DNA of 7,805 nucleotides from Bacteroidota bacterium (GCA_020047835.1 JAIFNJ010000021.1:1-7805); one strand, 5' to 3'; numbered from the stretch's first letter, positions 1 to 6,246 are shown. Program-made: numbers and translations. Notes: generated from the sequence alone by a model not told the origin.

Positions 1-1843
1 TTTTCTGGTTTTAGTATTTGCCCGGCCTTATATTCCCGTAAGCCACGGAGTTAAAGATACCGGAAACCCCAGGGTAGTTATTTATGTTGATAATTCATTT
101 AGCATGGAGGCTGAAGGCAAAAATGGTATATTGTTAGAGGCAGCTAAAATGAAATCGCGCCAAATAACCGAAGCCTTTCCTTACAATACTCAATATTTGC
201 TGGTAACCAACAATTTTGAATTAAAACATCAACAATGGATTGCTAAAGAACAACTTCTTGATTGGGTTTCGCAAGTGCAAGCAACCCATATTTTTAGAAC
301 ATTGAATCAGGTACTGGAACGAATTCAAATGTTATTGCCGGCCAACGATTCACTCCTTGGTTTACAAACCTTTTTACTTTCCGATTTTCAAAAGAACGCT
401 GTTGATAAAATCGGTAATCTTCCATTAAAGAATTCTTTGTTTTACCTGATTGCTTTTTCAAATAATCAAACGGGTAATTTACTTATTGATTCCGTGTGGT
501 TTGAGAGTCCGGGCCACTATATTGGCAAACAGGAGCTTCTTAATGTCAGGGTCACGAGTCTTTCCGATGAAAAGTATTCTGATATTCCCATACAGCTATT
601 TATTAATGATACATTGAAAACATCTGTGGTATTTTCAGTAGATAAAAATGCTAATAAAACGGTGTCGATACCTTTTACCCAATGGAATTCAGGATTAAAT
701 CGGGTGAAAGTTGAAATAAGTGATTATCCAATTACATTCGATAATTCGTTTTATATAAACTATACTGTCCGGCAAAAGAACAAAGTGCTTATAATCTCTG
801 AATCCCAAGGAATTGATTATTTTAAAACGTTGTTTCAAGGAGATGAAAATTTTGAAACGGTTACCGCCAGTTCTCAAAACATACCTTTCAATACTTTTTC
901 AGAATATGAATTGGTAATTTTAAATGAACCCTCAGAATTATCCTCGGGTTTTAACACAGCTTTGGTATCGTATCTGAAATCAGGGGGTCATGCTGTTTTT
1001 ATTCCAAACTTGGAGGGTTCTCTCAACGATTACAATCAAATGCTCAAACCATTGGTACCCATTCAGTTTGAGCCTTGGTTAATTCAAAAAGGCAGCGTTT
1101 CGGAGCCCGATTTAACTAACGATTTATGGAATTCGGCTTTTAAAACGAATATTACCGAAACCCGATTGCCTGAATATCAAGGATTCTTTCCTTTTCAATA
1201 TCCCTCGTTATCAGGTTTTAGTGTTTTATACAAGTCAGAATCGGGCAATAATTTATTCATTAAAGCTACTATTGAACAAGGAAACTTTTATATTTCAGCC
1301 TTACCTTTTACCAAACAAAATACTGATTTTGCCACCCATCCGCTTTTTGTTCCTTTGTTTTATAATATAGCATTGCAAAGTACCAGCCAAACAAACCCTT
1401 TTTATTGGTTGCAACCAAATACTATGGCAAAAATTGGATTGAAGGATTTTACCGGTGAAGCTGTTCAAATAACTAAAGGTGAAGCAAATCAAGAATTGAT
1501 GCCAAGAACCCATTACCAAAATGGAAAACTTCTTATATATTCTCCAACCGATCAAATGGAGGCCGGAACTTATTCTGTAAAGATTGATAACTCTGTGGTA
1601 GATAATATTTCCTTTAATTACGATAGGCGCGAATCGGAAATTAGCTGTTATACCGAAGGTGAATTGAAAGAACTTTTTAAGCAGTTGGGACTCAAACAAA
1701 TGACCTTTATAAGTCCGGAAAATACGGTAATGGTGCAAGATGTTAAAAATGCCACACAAGGCAACGACCTAACCCAATTGTTTTTATGGTTGGTGCTTGC
1801 TATGTTTTTATTTGAAATATTGATAATAAAACTTTCAAAATAA
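1..1843 (+). CDS. BatA-domain / vWA-like membrane protein, 5' partial
   Basis: The reading frame is open from base 2, before the first in-frame ATG at 104, so that ATG is internal and the true start lies upstream of the window. 613 residues are visible. The first residues (FLVLVFARPYIP) match the end of the second membrane helix of a BatA N-terminal domain. A vWA-type beta strand follows, with a MIDAS-like DxSxS motif (DNSFS, bases 89-103). About bases 780-1020 encode a Rossmann-like stretch (KVLIISES to GGHAVFIPN) resembling the class I glutamine-amidotransferase-like fold seen in these proteins. A hydrophobic helix (about 1770-1835) ends the protein, followed by a short Lys-containing tail. 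The middle would lie in the periplasm. Bacteroidetes proteins of this type are usually about 650-700 aa, so roughly 70 residues are missing. The family is linked by name to Bat aerotolerance proteins, but its molecular role is unknown. The family call is firm; the function is not. Confidence 0.85.
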   Translation, partial: FLVLVFARPYIPVSHGVKDTGNPRVVIYVDNSFSMEAEGKNGILLEAAKMKSRQITEAFPYNTQYLLVTNNFELKHQQWIAKEQLLDWVSQVQATHIFRTLNQVLERIQMLLPANDSLLGLQTFLLSDFQKNAVDKIGNLPLKNSLFYLIAFSNNQTGNLLIDSVWFESPGHYIGKQELLNVRVTSLSDEKYSDIPIQLFINDTLKTSVVFSVDKNANKTVSIPFTQWNSGLNRVKVEISDYPITFDNSFYINYTVRQKNKVLIISESQGIDYFKTLFQGDENFETVTASSQNIPFNTFSEYELVILNEPSELSSGFNTALVSYLKSGGHAVFIPNLEGSLNDYNQMLKPLVPIQFEPWLIQKGSVSEPDLTNDLWNSAFKTNITETRLPEYQGFFPFQYPSLSGFSVLYKSESGNNLFIKATIEQGNFYISALPFTKQNTDFATHPLFVPLFYNIALQSTSQTNPFYWLQPNTMAKIGLKDFTGEAVQITKGEANQELMPRTHYQNGKLLIYSPTDQMEAGTYSVKIDNSVVDNISFNYDRRESEISCYTEGELKELFKQLGLKQMTFISPENTVMVQDVKNATQGNDLTQLFLWLVLAMFLFEILIIKLSK

Positions 1844-1861
1844 CAATCATTCATTCAAACG

Positions 1862-1910
1862 AAAGCCCCTTATCAATGGTGATTTTTCAACCAATAATAA
1901 GGGGCTTTTT
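1862..1910 (+). terminator. Intrinsic terminator between convergent genes, probably bidirectional
   Basis: A perfect 12-bp stem pairs AAAGCCCCTTAT (1862-1873) with ATAAGGGGCTTT (1897-1908). Inside it a short second stem pairs TGGT (1877-1880) with ACCA (1890-1893). The right arm runs into T residues (1906-1910), giving a good terminator for the plus-strand BatA-type gene that stops 18 bp upstream. Read on the minus strand, the same stem follows the RDD gene stop (1931) but its T tract is short and interrupted (TTTCGTTT), so termination in that direction is likely weaker. Confidence 0.88.
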
Positions 1911-1930
1911 ATTTAAACTATAAATCTGTT

Positions 1931-2476
1931 TTAATCTGCTAAATTACCTGGTTTCAATTCATTCTTGCGGAAAACAGCAGTTTTGGCAAGCATATCCTGA
2001 AAAGCCAATTTGTTTTCGCTCAATACAAAAAAGCAACCAATAACAATTACAAAACCGAGGAATGAACCTACCGTACCAATCCATTTTATAGATATGGCAA
2101 TACCAATTAATCCGATTATTGTACCAATGTTTTTGATTCCAAAGCGAATCATCAATTGATTTTGAGATGCAATGGTACCATCTTGATTTCCAACCTGAAT
2201 TCCTAAAATAAATTTACCTAAGGTATATCCTGTGAAACCTTCAATTAAATTATATAAGAAACTTACCATGCTTGCCGATACAGTCATAGTTAACATGATA
2301 TCGGTAAAATTTCCATACATCTTCGAAACCTGTTCGTATTCTTCTTCTGAAACATCTACAAAATTCTGAAAAAAATCATTCATCAAGTTTGATAAAATAA
2401 ATGCCAATCCGGCAATGAACACAAAGTCTAATAAATAGGCTCCCAATCGGCGTCCAAATCCAATTCTGTTTTCCAT
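1931..2476 (-). CDS. RDD-family membrane protein
   Basis: 181 residues, beginning MENRIGFGRRLGAYLLDF. The family's Arg and Asp are seen in the first helix (R10, A13, D17). A second conserved block, GYTLGKFILGIQV, precedes the later helices, and an AFQDMLAKT segment near the C-terminus corresponds to the usual HDxLAxT region. Three to four membrane helices can be seen, with a short acidic loop (SEEEYEQ) after the first. RDD proteins are often called transporters or stress proteins, but the substrate is generally unknown. I chose the ATG at 2476. A longer in-frame version starting with GTG at 2512 would begin in the end of the insertion sequence, so it is an artefact. No Shine-Dalgarno is seen; the leader is A/T-rich (AATTTAAAACT just before ATG), normal for Bacteroidetes. 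The IS target duplication begins 24 bp upstream, so any original promoter further out has been displaced by 1.3 kb. Confidence 0.85.
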   Translation of the reverse strand: MENRIGFGRRLGAYLLDFVFIAGLAFILSNLMNDFFQNFVDVSEEEYEQVSKMYGNFTDIMLTMTVSASMVSFLYNLIEGFTGYTLGKFILGIQVGNQDGTIASQNQLMIRFGIKNIGTIIGLIGIAISIKWIGTVGSFLGFVIVIGCFFVLSENKLAFQDMLAKTAVFRKNELKPGNLAD

Positions 2477-2487
2477 AGTTTTAAATT
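2477..2487 (-). promoter_or_regulatory. A/T-rich leader abutting the RDD start codon
   Basis: On the minus strand the sequence AATTTAAAACT sits immediately before the ATG at 2476. The same 11 bases occur in the leader of the TM2 gene (5934-5944), 6 bp before its ATG. Bacteroidetes commonly initiate translation without a Shine-Dalgarno site and favour A/T-rich leaders, so this is a plausible initiation context. Whether the match is more than compositional cannot be told. Confidence 0.35.
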
Positions 2488-2500
2488 TAAGTTGGTTTAT

Positions 2501-2509
2501 ACATTTTGT
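2501..2509. repeat. Target-site duplication, left copy
   Basis: ACATTTTGT directly flanks the left end of the insertion sequence and is repeated exactly at 3821-3829 beyond its right end. Nine bases is within the duplication range of IS4-family elements. The perfect match suggests a fairly recent single insertion with no later rearrangement. Confidence 0.85.
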
Positions 2510-2520
2510 CACTAGTGGGC
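2510..2520 (+). repeat. Left terminal inverted repeat of the IS
   Basis: CACTAGTGGGC pairs with the right end at 3810-3820, with mismatches only at positions 3 and 4. Beyond the GGGC core the match decays, with scattered identities (T at the third base, then AAA). The outer eight bases CACTAGTG are also a perfect palindrome. Confidence 0.8.
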
Positions 2521-2611
2521 ATTATAAATTAAAATACGTTCTTTGAAATTCTTTGTACATCGCAGTCGTAGGTTTTTTTTATAGCGTGACGATTTGAATT
2601 GAAAAGTTAGA

Positions 2612-2635
2612 ATTTTGCTGAAAAAACAGCAGAAT
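2612..2635 (+). promoter_or_regulatory. Hairpin just upstream of the transposase start
   Basis: ATTTTGCTG (2612-2620) pairs with CAGCAGAAT (2627-2635) around an AAAAAA loop, giving nine pairs with one G-U wobble. The 3' arm ends two bases before the ATG at 2638, so in mRNA the ribosome landing region would be partly folded. There is no T run, so it is not an intrinsic terminator. IS10 and IS50 of the same family are known to hide their transposase initiation site in RNA structure when transcription reads in from outside; a similar role here is inference. A full pairing partner covering the start codon was not found. Confidence 0.6.
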
Positions 2636-2637
2636 CG

Positions 2638-3807
2638 ATGAATCAAGGCAAATATATTTTCTCGCAACTTACAGATTTTTTACCCCAAAGGGTATTTGAC
2701 AGTATCGTTTTAAAACACGAGGGTAATAAATATGTAAGGAGTTTTACTTGTTGGAATCAAATGCTTTGCATGGTATTTGGTCAATTGACTTGCAGAGATA
2801 GCATGCGGGATTTAATACTTAGCTTAGAAGCACACAAACCAAAATATTATCATCTGGGATTTGGAGCCACTTTGTCAAGACGAAATCTTGGCACAGCTAA
2901 CGAAAATCGTAGTTGTAAAATCTTTGAAGAGTTTGCCTATATTTTAATTAAGGAGGCAAGACAAAGTTGTTATAAAAACGATTTCGAACTTAAAATTGAC
3001 GGAAATGTTTATGCATTGGATTCCACCACCATAGACTTATGCTTAAGTGTATTCTGGTGGGCGGAGTTCCGTAAAACAAAAGCAGGTATTAAACTTCATA
3101 CCCTTTTTGATGTAAAGACCTCCATTCCAAGCTTTTTACATATCACCAATGCCAAGGTTCACGATGTCAACATCCTAGATATCATCCCTTATGAAATTGG
3201 AAGTTTTTATGTTGTTGATAAAGCATATATTGACTTCGGGCGTTTATATAAACTACATTCAAAGGGAGCTTTCTTTGTGACTAGAGCCAAGGATAATATG
3301 CGGTTTAAACGCATATATTCGAAACCTGTGGATAAATCTAGTGGTGTGATATATGATCAGATTGGAACCCTTGAAACACATTATTCAAAAAGGGAATATC
3401 CTGAAAAACTTAGAAGGATAAAGTATTATGATGAAGAGACAAAAAAAACATTTGTGTTTCTAACAAATAATACTGAATTAAAAGCAATTGAAATAGCTCA
3501 TTTATATAAAAAGCGCTGGGAAGTTGAGCTGTTTTTCAAATGGATGAAGCAACATTTAAAAATCAAGTCCTTTTGGGGAATATCTTTAAATGGAGTTAAA
3601 ATCCAAATATATTGTGCGATTATTGCTTACTGTTTAGTTGCCATAATTGGTAACAAATTGAAAGTTAACCGTCCAATCTACGAAATATTACAAATTCTCA
3701 GCATTTCTCTACTCGATAAAACACCTGTAAGAGAGATACTTACAAACTGTGATTACAAAAATGTCAAAGAACCTAATTATAAACAACTAAAAATCAGTGG
3801 GTTTTAA
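2638..3807 (+). CDS. IS4-family DDE transposase (DUF4372 N-terminal domain)
   Basis: 389 residues, full length and uninterrupted. The N-terminus (FSQLTDFLPQRVFD through about residue 76) is a DUF4372-type domain, the DNA-binding part of many Bacteroidetes IS4 transposases. The RNase-H-like catalytic core follows. The first Asp is D128 in ALDSTTIDL and the second is D194 in VVDKAYIDF. The catalytic Glu is E297 inside the diagnostic Y-(2)-R-(3)-E-(6)-K signature (Y290, R293, E297, K304). Large aromatic and basic stretches (FWWAEFRK, YKKRWEVELFFKWMK) are also characteristic. The start ATG at 2638 gives the usual MNQGKY opening. No Shine-Dalgarno is evident, and a hairpin sits directly before the start. 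A TAGGTTTT at 2569 resembles a Bacteroidetes -7 box but its spacing to the nearest TTTG is poor. All catalytic residues are present, so the enzyme is predicted active. Confidence 0.95.
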   Translation: MNQGKYIFSQLTDFLPQRVFDSIVLKHEGNKYVRSFTCWNQMLCMVFGQLTCRDSMRDLILSLEAHKPKYYHLGFGATLSRRNLGTANENRSCKIFEEFAYILIKEARQSCYKNDFELKIDGNVYALDSTTIDLCLSVFWWAEFRKTKAGIKLHTLFDVKTSIPSFLHITNAKVHDVNILDIIPYEIGSFYVVDKAYIDFGRLYKLHSKGAFFVTRAKDNMRFKRIYSKPVDKSSGVIYDQIGTLETHYSKREYPEKLRRIKYYDEETKKTFVFLTNNTELKAIEIAHLYKKRWEVELFFKWMKQHLKIKSFWGISLNGVKIQIYCAIIAYCLVAIIGNKLKVNRPIYEILQILSISLLDKTPVREILTNCDYKNVKEPNYKQLKISGF

Positions 3808-3809
3808 GC

Positions 3810-3820
3810 GCCCACTCATG
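3810..3820 (-). repeat. Right terminal inverted repeat of the IS
   Basis: Plus-strand GCCCACTCATG is the inverse of the left end, with 9 of 11 identical. A second inverted copy of its core, AGTGGG at 3796-3801, lies just inside and overlaps the last transposase codons, so this end could fold as AGTGGG/CCCACT with a nine-base loop. Confidence 0.8.
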
Positions 3821-3829
3821 ACATTTTGT
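3821..3829. repeat. Target-site duplication, right copy
   Basis: An exact second copy of the ACATTTTGT found at 2501-2509. Joining the flanks across one copy reconstructs the pre-insertion intergenic region between the M48 gene stop (3946) and the RDD ATG (2476), about 150 bp. Confidence 0.85.
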
Positions 3830-3928
3830 ATTTAGTTGTTACTGTTGATTATTAGTTACAATTTAATCTTACTTTTCTCAAAAAAAAAGTCATCCTGTGG
3901 TTTATTGTACTGTCTTTTCAACTCATGC

Positions 3929-3945
3929 TCATAAATTTTTTATGA
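3929..3945 (-). other. AT-rich inverted repeat directly after the M48 stop codon
   Basis: TCATAAA (3929-3935) and TTTATGA (3939-3945) form a perfect seven-base inverted repeat with a three-base spacer, starting right after the TAA of the M48 gene on the minus strand. It has only one G-C pair and no following T run in that direction, so it is a poor intrinsic terminator. A run of nine T on the minus strand further down (about 3880-3888) has no stable stem before it. Confidence 0.3.
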
Positions 3946-4749
3946 TTACTGCAACTCTTTAAGCGACTTTTGCATTTTATCCCATGTATCCTGAACTAAA
4001 ATGGGTTGATAATTTTTCGGAATTCCTCGACTAAATTCAATCACGAATTCAGCCCTTTCTTTTGAGTCGGGGTGGGTACTCATCCAAATTAATTGCGATT
4101 CGTATTTTGAATCCTTATCGGCTAGTTTGTATAAAAAGTTGGCATAAGGTTCCGGGTCAATATTGGCTTTTACTAAATAGTCAACGGCTTTGGTATCTGC
4201 TTCCCGTTCCAAATTCCGGTCGTAGGCAGTTGACGATAAAAGCCGGGCTGTTTCTTTAATCATTTCTGCACCACTATTTCCTGTTGTTATTGATATTAAG
4301 GCAGATAAACCCACTTCTTTTATCAATTTTTTCATTACATGGTTCATTTCCATGTGAGCCAGCTCATGACAAATAACACCACTCAATTCTGCTTCATTTT
4401 CAGCAGTCGAAATCAGTTGTGTATAAATCACCAAATGTCTATTTGGTAGGGCAAAGGCATTTATTTCGTCGTTTTTAATAACATGCATTTTAATTTGGTT
4501 AGTATCTATGTCATTGGCAATGCAAATCCGGTTTAAGATACTGTCAATAGGAGTTAAAACATCATCATCGTTAATTTCTTTCTGCGAATGATTAAAAAAA
4601 TCCCAAAATAAGTTGCCTAATTTTTCTTCAGTTTTCTTATTTATTTGTTCTACGTTAAAAAGCTGCATCCAATTAACTTGGTAAATAACCAGCCAAGATG
4701 CTAGGAAAACCCCTACAATGATTATAAGTTGTGGAAATAATTTTTTCAT
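3946..4749 (-). CDS. M48-family zinc metallopeptidase, membrane-anchored
   Basis: 267 residues. A hydrophobic N-terminal segment after MKK (about residues 5-23) acts as an uncleaved anchor or signal; no lipobox Cys is visible. The M48 core follows: HELAH at 128-132 (zinc ligands H128 and H132, catalytic E129), then the third-ligand motif ExxAD at 181-185 (EREAD, E181). The downstream STHPDSKERAE block (about 224-234) carries a conserved His typical of the M48 group that includes BepA and LoiP. These proteases act in the periplasm or at the envelope on misfolded or misassembled membrane and outer-membrane proteins. Length is usual for a stand-alone M48 protease without TPR repeats. It is last in a four-gene operon, its ATG one base after the previous stop. 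No good Shine-Dalgarno is seen, so expression probably depends on coupling. Enzyme family firm; substrate unknown. Confidence 0.92.
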   Translation of the reverse strand: MKKLFPQLIIIVGVFLASWLVIYQVNWMQLFNVEQINKKTEEKLGNLFWDFFNHSQKEINDDDVLTPIDSILNRICIANDIDTNQIKMHVIKNDEINAFALPNRHLVIYTQLISTAENEAELSGVICHELAHMEMNHVMKKLIKEVGLSALISITTGNSGAEMIKETARLLSSTAYDRNLEREADTKAVDYLVKANIDPEPYANFLYKLADKDSKYESQLIWMSTHPDSKERAEFVIEFSRGIPKNYQPILVQDTWDKMQKSLKELQ

Positions 4750-4750
4750 A

Positions 4751-5182
4751 TCAAGGCTTGCATAGTAAATTAGTTAAATCGCCATAAAACCACCAACTAA
4801 TATGGCTTCCTTCCCTTGTTTTTATGGCGGTGTAAATGGTAGCAATGAATTCTAATACATTAAAAATAAAAATGGTAATGAGATAAGAAATGTATTTATT
4901 GCTAACCGTTTCCGGTCCAAAGATTATTGAAACTGTCCACCAAAAACCAAAACTGTTCATTACAAATACCGATAATTGGGATACTAGGGCCTGTGTACAA
5001 TGCCAGCGAACAAAATAGGTTCCTTTTTTATTGCCAAAATAAAAAGCTACCGTAGCAATTAGGTTAATAATGGGAAAAGGCAAGCCGGCTATCAAGGCAA
5101 TCAATGACATTAAGTAGCTGTTTGAAGCTTTTTCGGCCTCATGCTCTCCGGGGTAGTAAGTAAATTTAATTGGAGTAATCAT
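4751..5182 (-). CDS. Tic20/DUF4870-like multi-pass membrane protein
   Basis: 143 residues from the ATG at 5182, which overlaps the TGA of the preceding gene (ATGA) and has a good AAAGGA Shine-Dalgarno five to six bases upstream. A start 27 bases further up is possible but would lose this site. A hydrophilic N-terminus (YYPGEHEAEKASNS) precedes three or four helices, roughly residues 23-49, 62-88, 98-120. The central YFVRWHCTQALVSQL segment is the most distinctive part: an aromatic/basic-His-x-x-Gln-Ala motif at the start of a helix is the hallmark of the DUF4870/Tic20-like superfamily. The C-terminus ends in an unusual WWFYGDLTNLLCKP. No enzymatic motif is visible. The distant family assignment is tentative; that it is a real membrane protein of this operon is clear. 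Confidence 0.75.
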   Translation of the reverse strand: MITPIKFTYYPGEHEAEKASNSYLMSLIALIAGLPFPIINLIATVAFYFGNKKGTYFVRWHCTQALVSQLSVFVMNSFGFWWTVSIIFGPETVSNKYISYLITIFIFNVLEFIATIYTAIKTREGSHISWWFYGDLTNLLCKP

Positions 5183-5589
5183 AATCCTTTGTAAATATTC
5201 CAAATCCAATTGGTAATAATGAGCAAAATTACCGGAATGGCAATTCTTTTCTGTTTCAAATAGGATTCTGTTTTTTTGTAAAAATTCAGGAGTGTTTCCT
5301 TTCTGGATACCAAATCATAAGCAATCCAAATAGGAGAAGCTACCATGATAATGACCAAGATCAATCCAATAGGATTCCAATAAATGGACTCAATAAAATG
5401 ACCTTGAAAAAGTGATAGAATTGACCTTGTGGATCCGCAAGAAGGACAGGGTATATTTGTAACATGTTTAAACATACAAAGACCAATTTCATTGTTGTTA
5501 TTGGTCCTGAAATTAAAATAGAGCCAAATATACCCTGCCAGACAAGATATTAATAAAAATAAATATAGCTTGTTCTTAGTTAATTGCAT
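5179..5589 (-). CDS. DUF2752-domain membrane protein
   Basis: 136 residues from the ATG at 5589. That ATG overlaps the stop codon of the TM2 gene (TAATG), and the protein then opens with a hydrophobic helix after MQLTKNK, which fixes the start; a longer in-frame version would only read through the TM2 gene out of frame. Helix 1 is at about residues 8-25. Then comes the family's cysteine signature: C38, and C48-P-S-C51-G-S-T-R at 48-55. The NP of YWNP (72-73) is the family's second conserved element. Two more helices follow at about 74-92 and 117-132. The function of DUF2752 proteins is unknown; the Cys positions suggest metal or redox chemistry at the membrane face, which is inference. It lies between the TM2 and DUF4870-like genes and overlaps both. 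Confidence 0.87.
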   Translation of the reverse strand: MQLTKNKLYLFLLISCLAGYIWLYFNFRTNNNNEIGLCMFKHVTNIPCPSCGSTRSILSLFQGHFIESIYWNPIGLILVIIMVASPIWIAYDLVSRKETLLNFYKKTESYLKQKRIAIPVILLIITNWIWNIYKGL

Positions 5590-5927
5590 TAATACAATGC
5601 TTGTTGAAGTTTTTCCATATTTTTTACCCGGGTAGCATCCATAATCAGGAACCAATCCACAATAGTCCAAATTCCTAAACCACCGCAAGTTAATAGTTTG
5701 CCCACTCCAAGACCAACATCACCAATTAAAAAACGGTCGATTCCGAAATGACCAACTAAAAGTGAAACAATAATGCTGGTTGTAGGGTCTTTAAATTGCA
5801 TCATTTGAATGGCAACCCATTTAGATTCATCAAGATTAAGTAAGCGCTCTCTGATTAGACCTAGATGATGGCTTTCAAAGAACTTTCCATTCATCATCAT
5901 AAACATGTCAACTTTTTGTGCATCCAT
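5589..5927 (-). CDS. TM2-domain membrane protein, first gene of the operon
   Basis: 112 residues. The N-terminal 45 or so residues are hydrophilic to amphipathic (KVDMFMMMNGKFFESHHLGLI..), a cytosolic extension commonly present in Bacteroidetes TM2 proteins. The TM2 domain proper runs from about residue 47: helix 1 (SIIVSLLVGHFGI), the family's Asp-Arg-Phe turn (DRF, 64-66) with FLIGDVGLG, then helix 2 across the glycine-rich LLTCGGLGIWTIVDWFLI (78-95). The function of TM2 proteins in bacteria is not established. No Shine-Dalgarno is seen; the leader is A/T-rich and shares AATTTAAAACT with the RDD gene. As first gene of the minus-strand cluster its promoter should lie in the AT-rich region 5928-6100, but no convincing -33/-7 pair was found there. 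Its stop codon overlaps the DUF2752 start by one base. Confidence 0.92.
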   Translation of the reverse strand: MDAQKVDMFMMMNGKFFESHHLGLIRERLLNLDESKWVAIQMMQFKDPTTSIIVSLLVGHFGIDRFLIGDVGLGVGKLLTCGGLGIWTIVDWFLIMDATRVKNMEKLQQALY

Positions 5928-6246
5928 TTTATAAGTTTTAAATTAAATTTTCCTACTCATTTGGCTTTTCGGTTACGCCCAATAAATGGTGGTCAAATTC
6001 CAGCATTTTTGAAACTTTGATTTTTAGAATAATGATGCAGTTAAATTGCAAATTATTTATTTAATTACAAAATATTCTACTTTTCAAGTTTAAATACCAA
6101 CTCATTTAATTCATTAATTTATTGTTAAATTATATTTATATACTTGAATAGTAGCATTTTAATTGTGTTATAAAAAATATTTTGTTTCATACTTGATTAT
6201 TTAATAATTTCATGCCTAGTTTTCTTAACCTAAAAATTTATTAAGT
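5928..6246. other. AT-rich divergent intergenic region
   Basis: This 319-bp region separates the minus-strand TM2 operon from the plus-strand DUF5684 gene, so it should hold the promoters for both. It is extremely AT-rich, especially 6040-6240. I see no ORF, RNA gene, stable long hairpin or repeat array. ATACTTGA occurs twice (about 6139 and 6189), fifty bases apart, which may be chance in such sequence. Several partial TAnnTTTG-like boxes occur (for example TATTTTG near 6178), mostly without a properly spaced TTG. Confidence 0.6.
6193..6224 (+). promoter_or_regulatory. Weak candidate promoter for the DUF5684 gene
   Basis: TTG at 6193-6195 and TAGTTTTC at 6217-6224 resemble the Bacteroidetes -33/-7 pair, the second box differing from TAnnTTTG only in its last base, with a 21-base spacer. 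This would leave a leader of about 15-17 bases before the ATG at 6247. The surrounding sequence is so AT-rich that a chance match is quite possible. Confidence 0.28.

Larger units (their letters stand above)
2510..3820 (+). mobile_element. Complete IS4-family insertion sequence, 1311 bp
   Basis: The element is bounded by imperfect terminal inverted repeats: left CACTAGTGGGC (2510-2520), right end read inward CATGAGTGGGC (3820-3810), 9 of 11 identical. It is flanked by a 9-bp direct repeat, ACATTTTGT. It carries a single transposase gene occupying nearly its whole length and stopping 13 bp from the right end. Both ends start with CA. The length, one-ORF layout, DDE/YREK transposase and duplication size all fit the IS4 family. 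All parts needed for transposition appear intact. The exact named element cannot be assigned without a search of ISfinder. Confidence 0.9.

Noticed and set aside
104..1843. ATG at 104 as the start of the BatA-type protein
   Set aside because: The frame is open and clearly coding from base 2, with BatA-helix and MIDAS residues upstream of this ATG, so the gene is cut by the window edge.
1301..1854. Minus-strand open frames inside the BatA-type gene
   Set aside because: They lie antisense to a clear protein family and their translations show no recognisable domain.
2477..2512. Longer RDD protein starting at GTG 2512
   Set aside because: The first codon would be the terminal three bases of the IS and the next three the target duplication; the family N-terminus begins at the ATG at 2476.
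3929..3945. Terminator of the M48 operon
   Set aside because: The stem is nearly all A-T with a three-base loop and no T run follows on the minus strand, so it is listed only as an inverted repeat.
4062..4259. Plus-strand open frame inside the M48 gene
   Set aside because: It is antisense to the conserved catalytic region of the protease and has no family resemblance or start context.
5183..5209. Longer start for the DUF4870-like protein
   Set aside because: The ATG at 5182 has an AAAGGA site and an ATGA overlap; the upstream ATG has neither.
5590..5688. Longer start for the DUF2752 protein
   Set aside because: The extra 33 residues are the out-of-frame 3' end of the TM2 gene, and the ATG at 5589 forms a TAATG junction with a proper membrane-protein N-terminus.
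5928..6246. Small RNA, origin or CRISPR-like repeats in the AT-rich gap
   Set aside because: There is no regular repeat spacing, no stable structure and no terminator inside the gap; high A+T explains the apparent short repeats.
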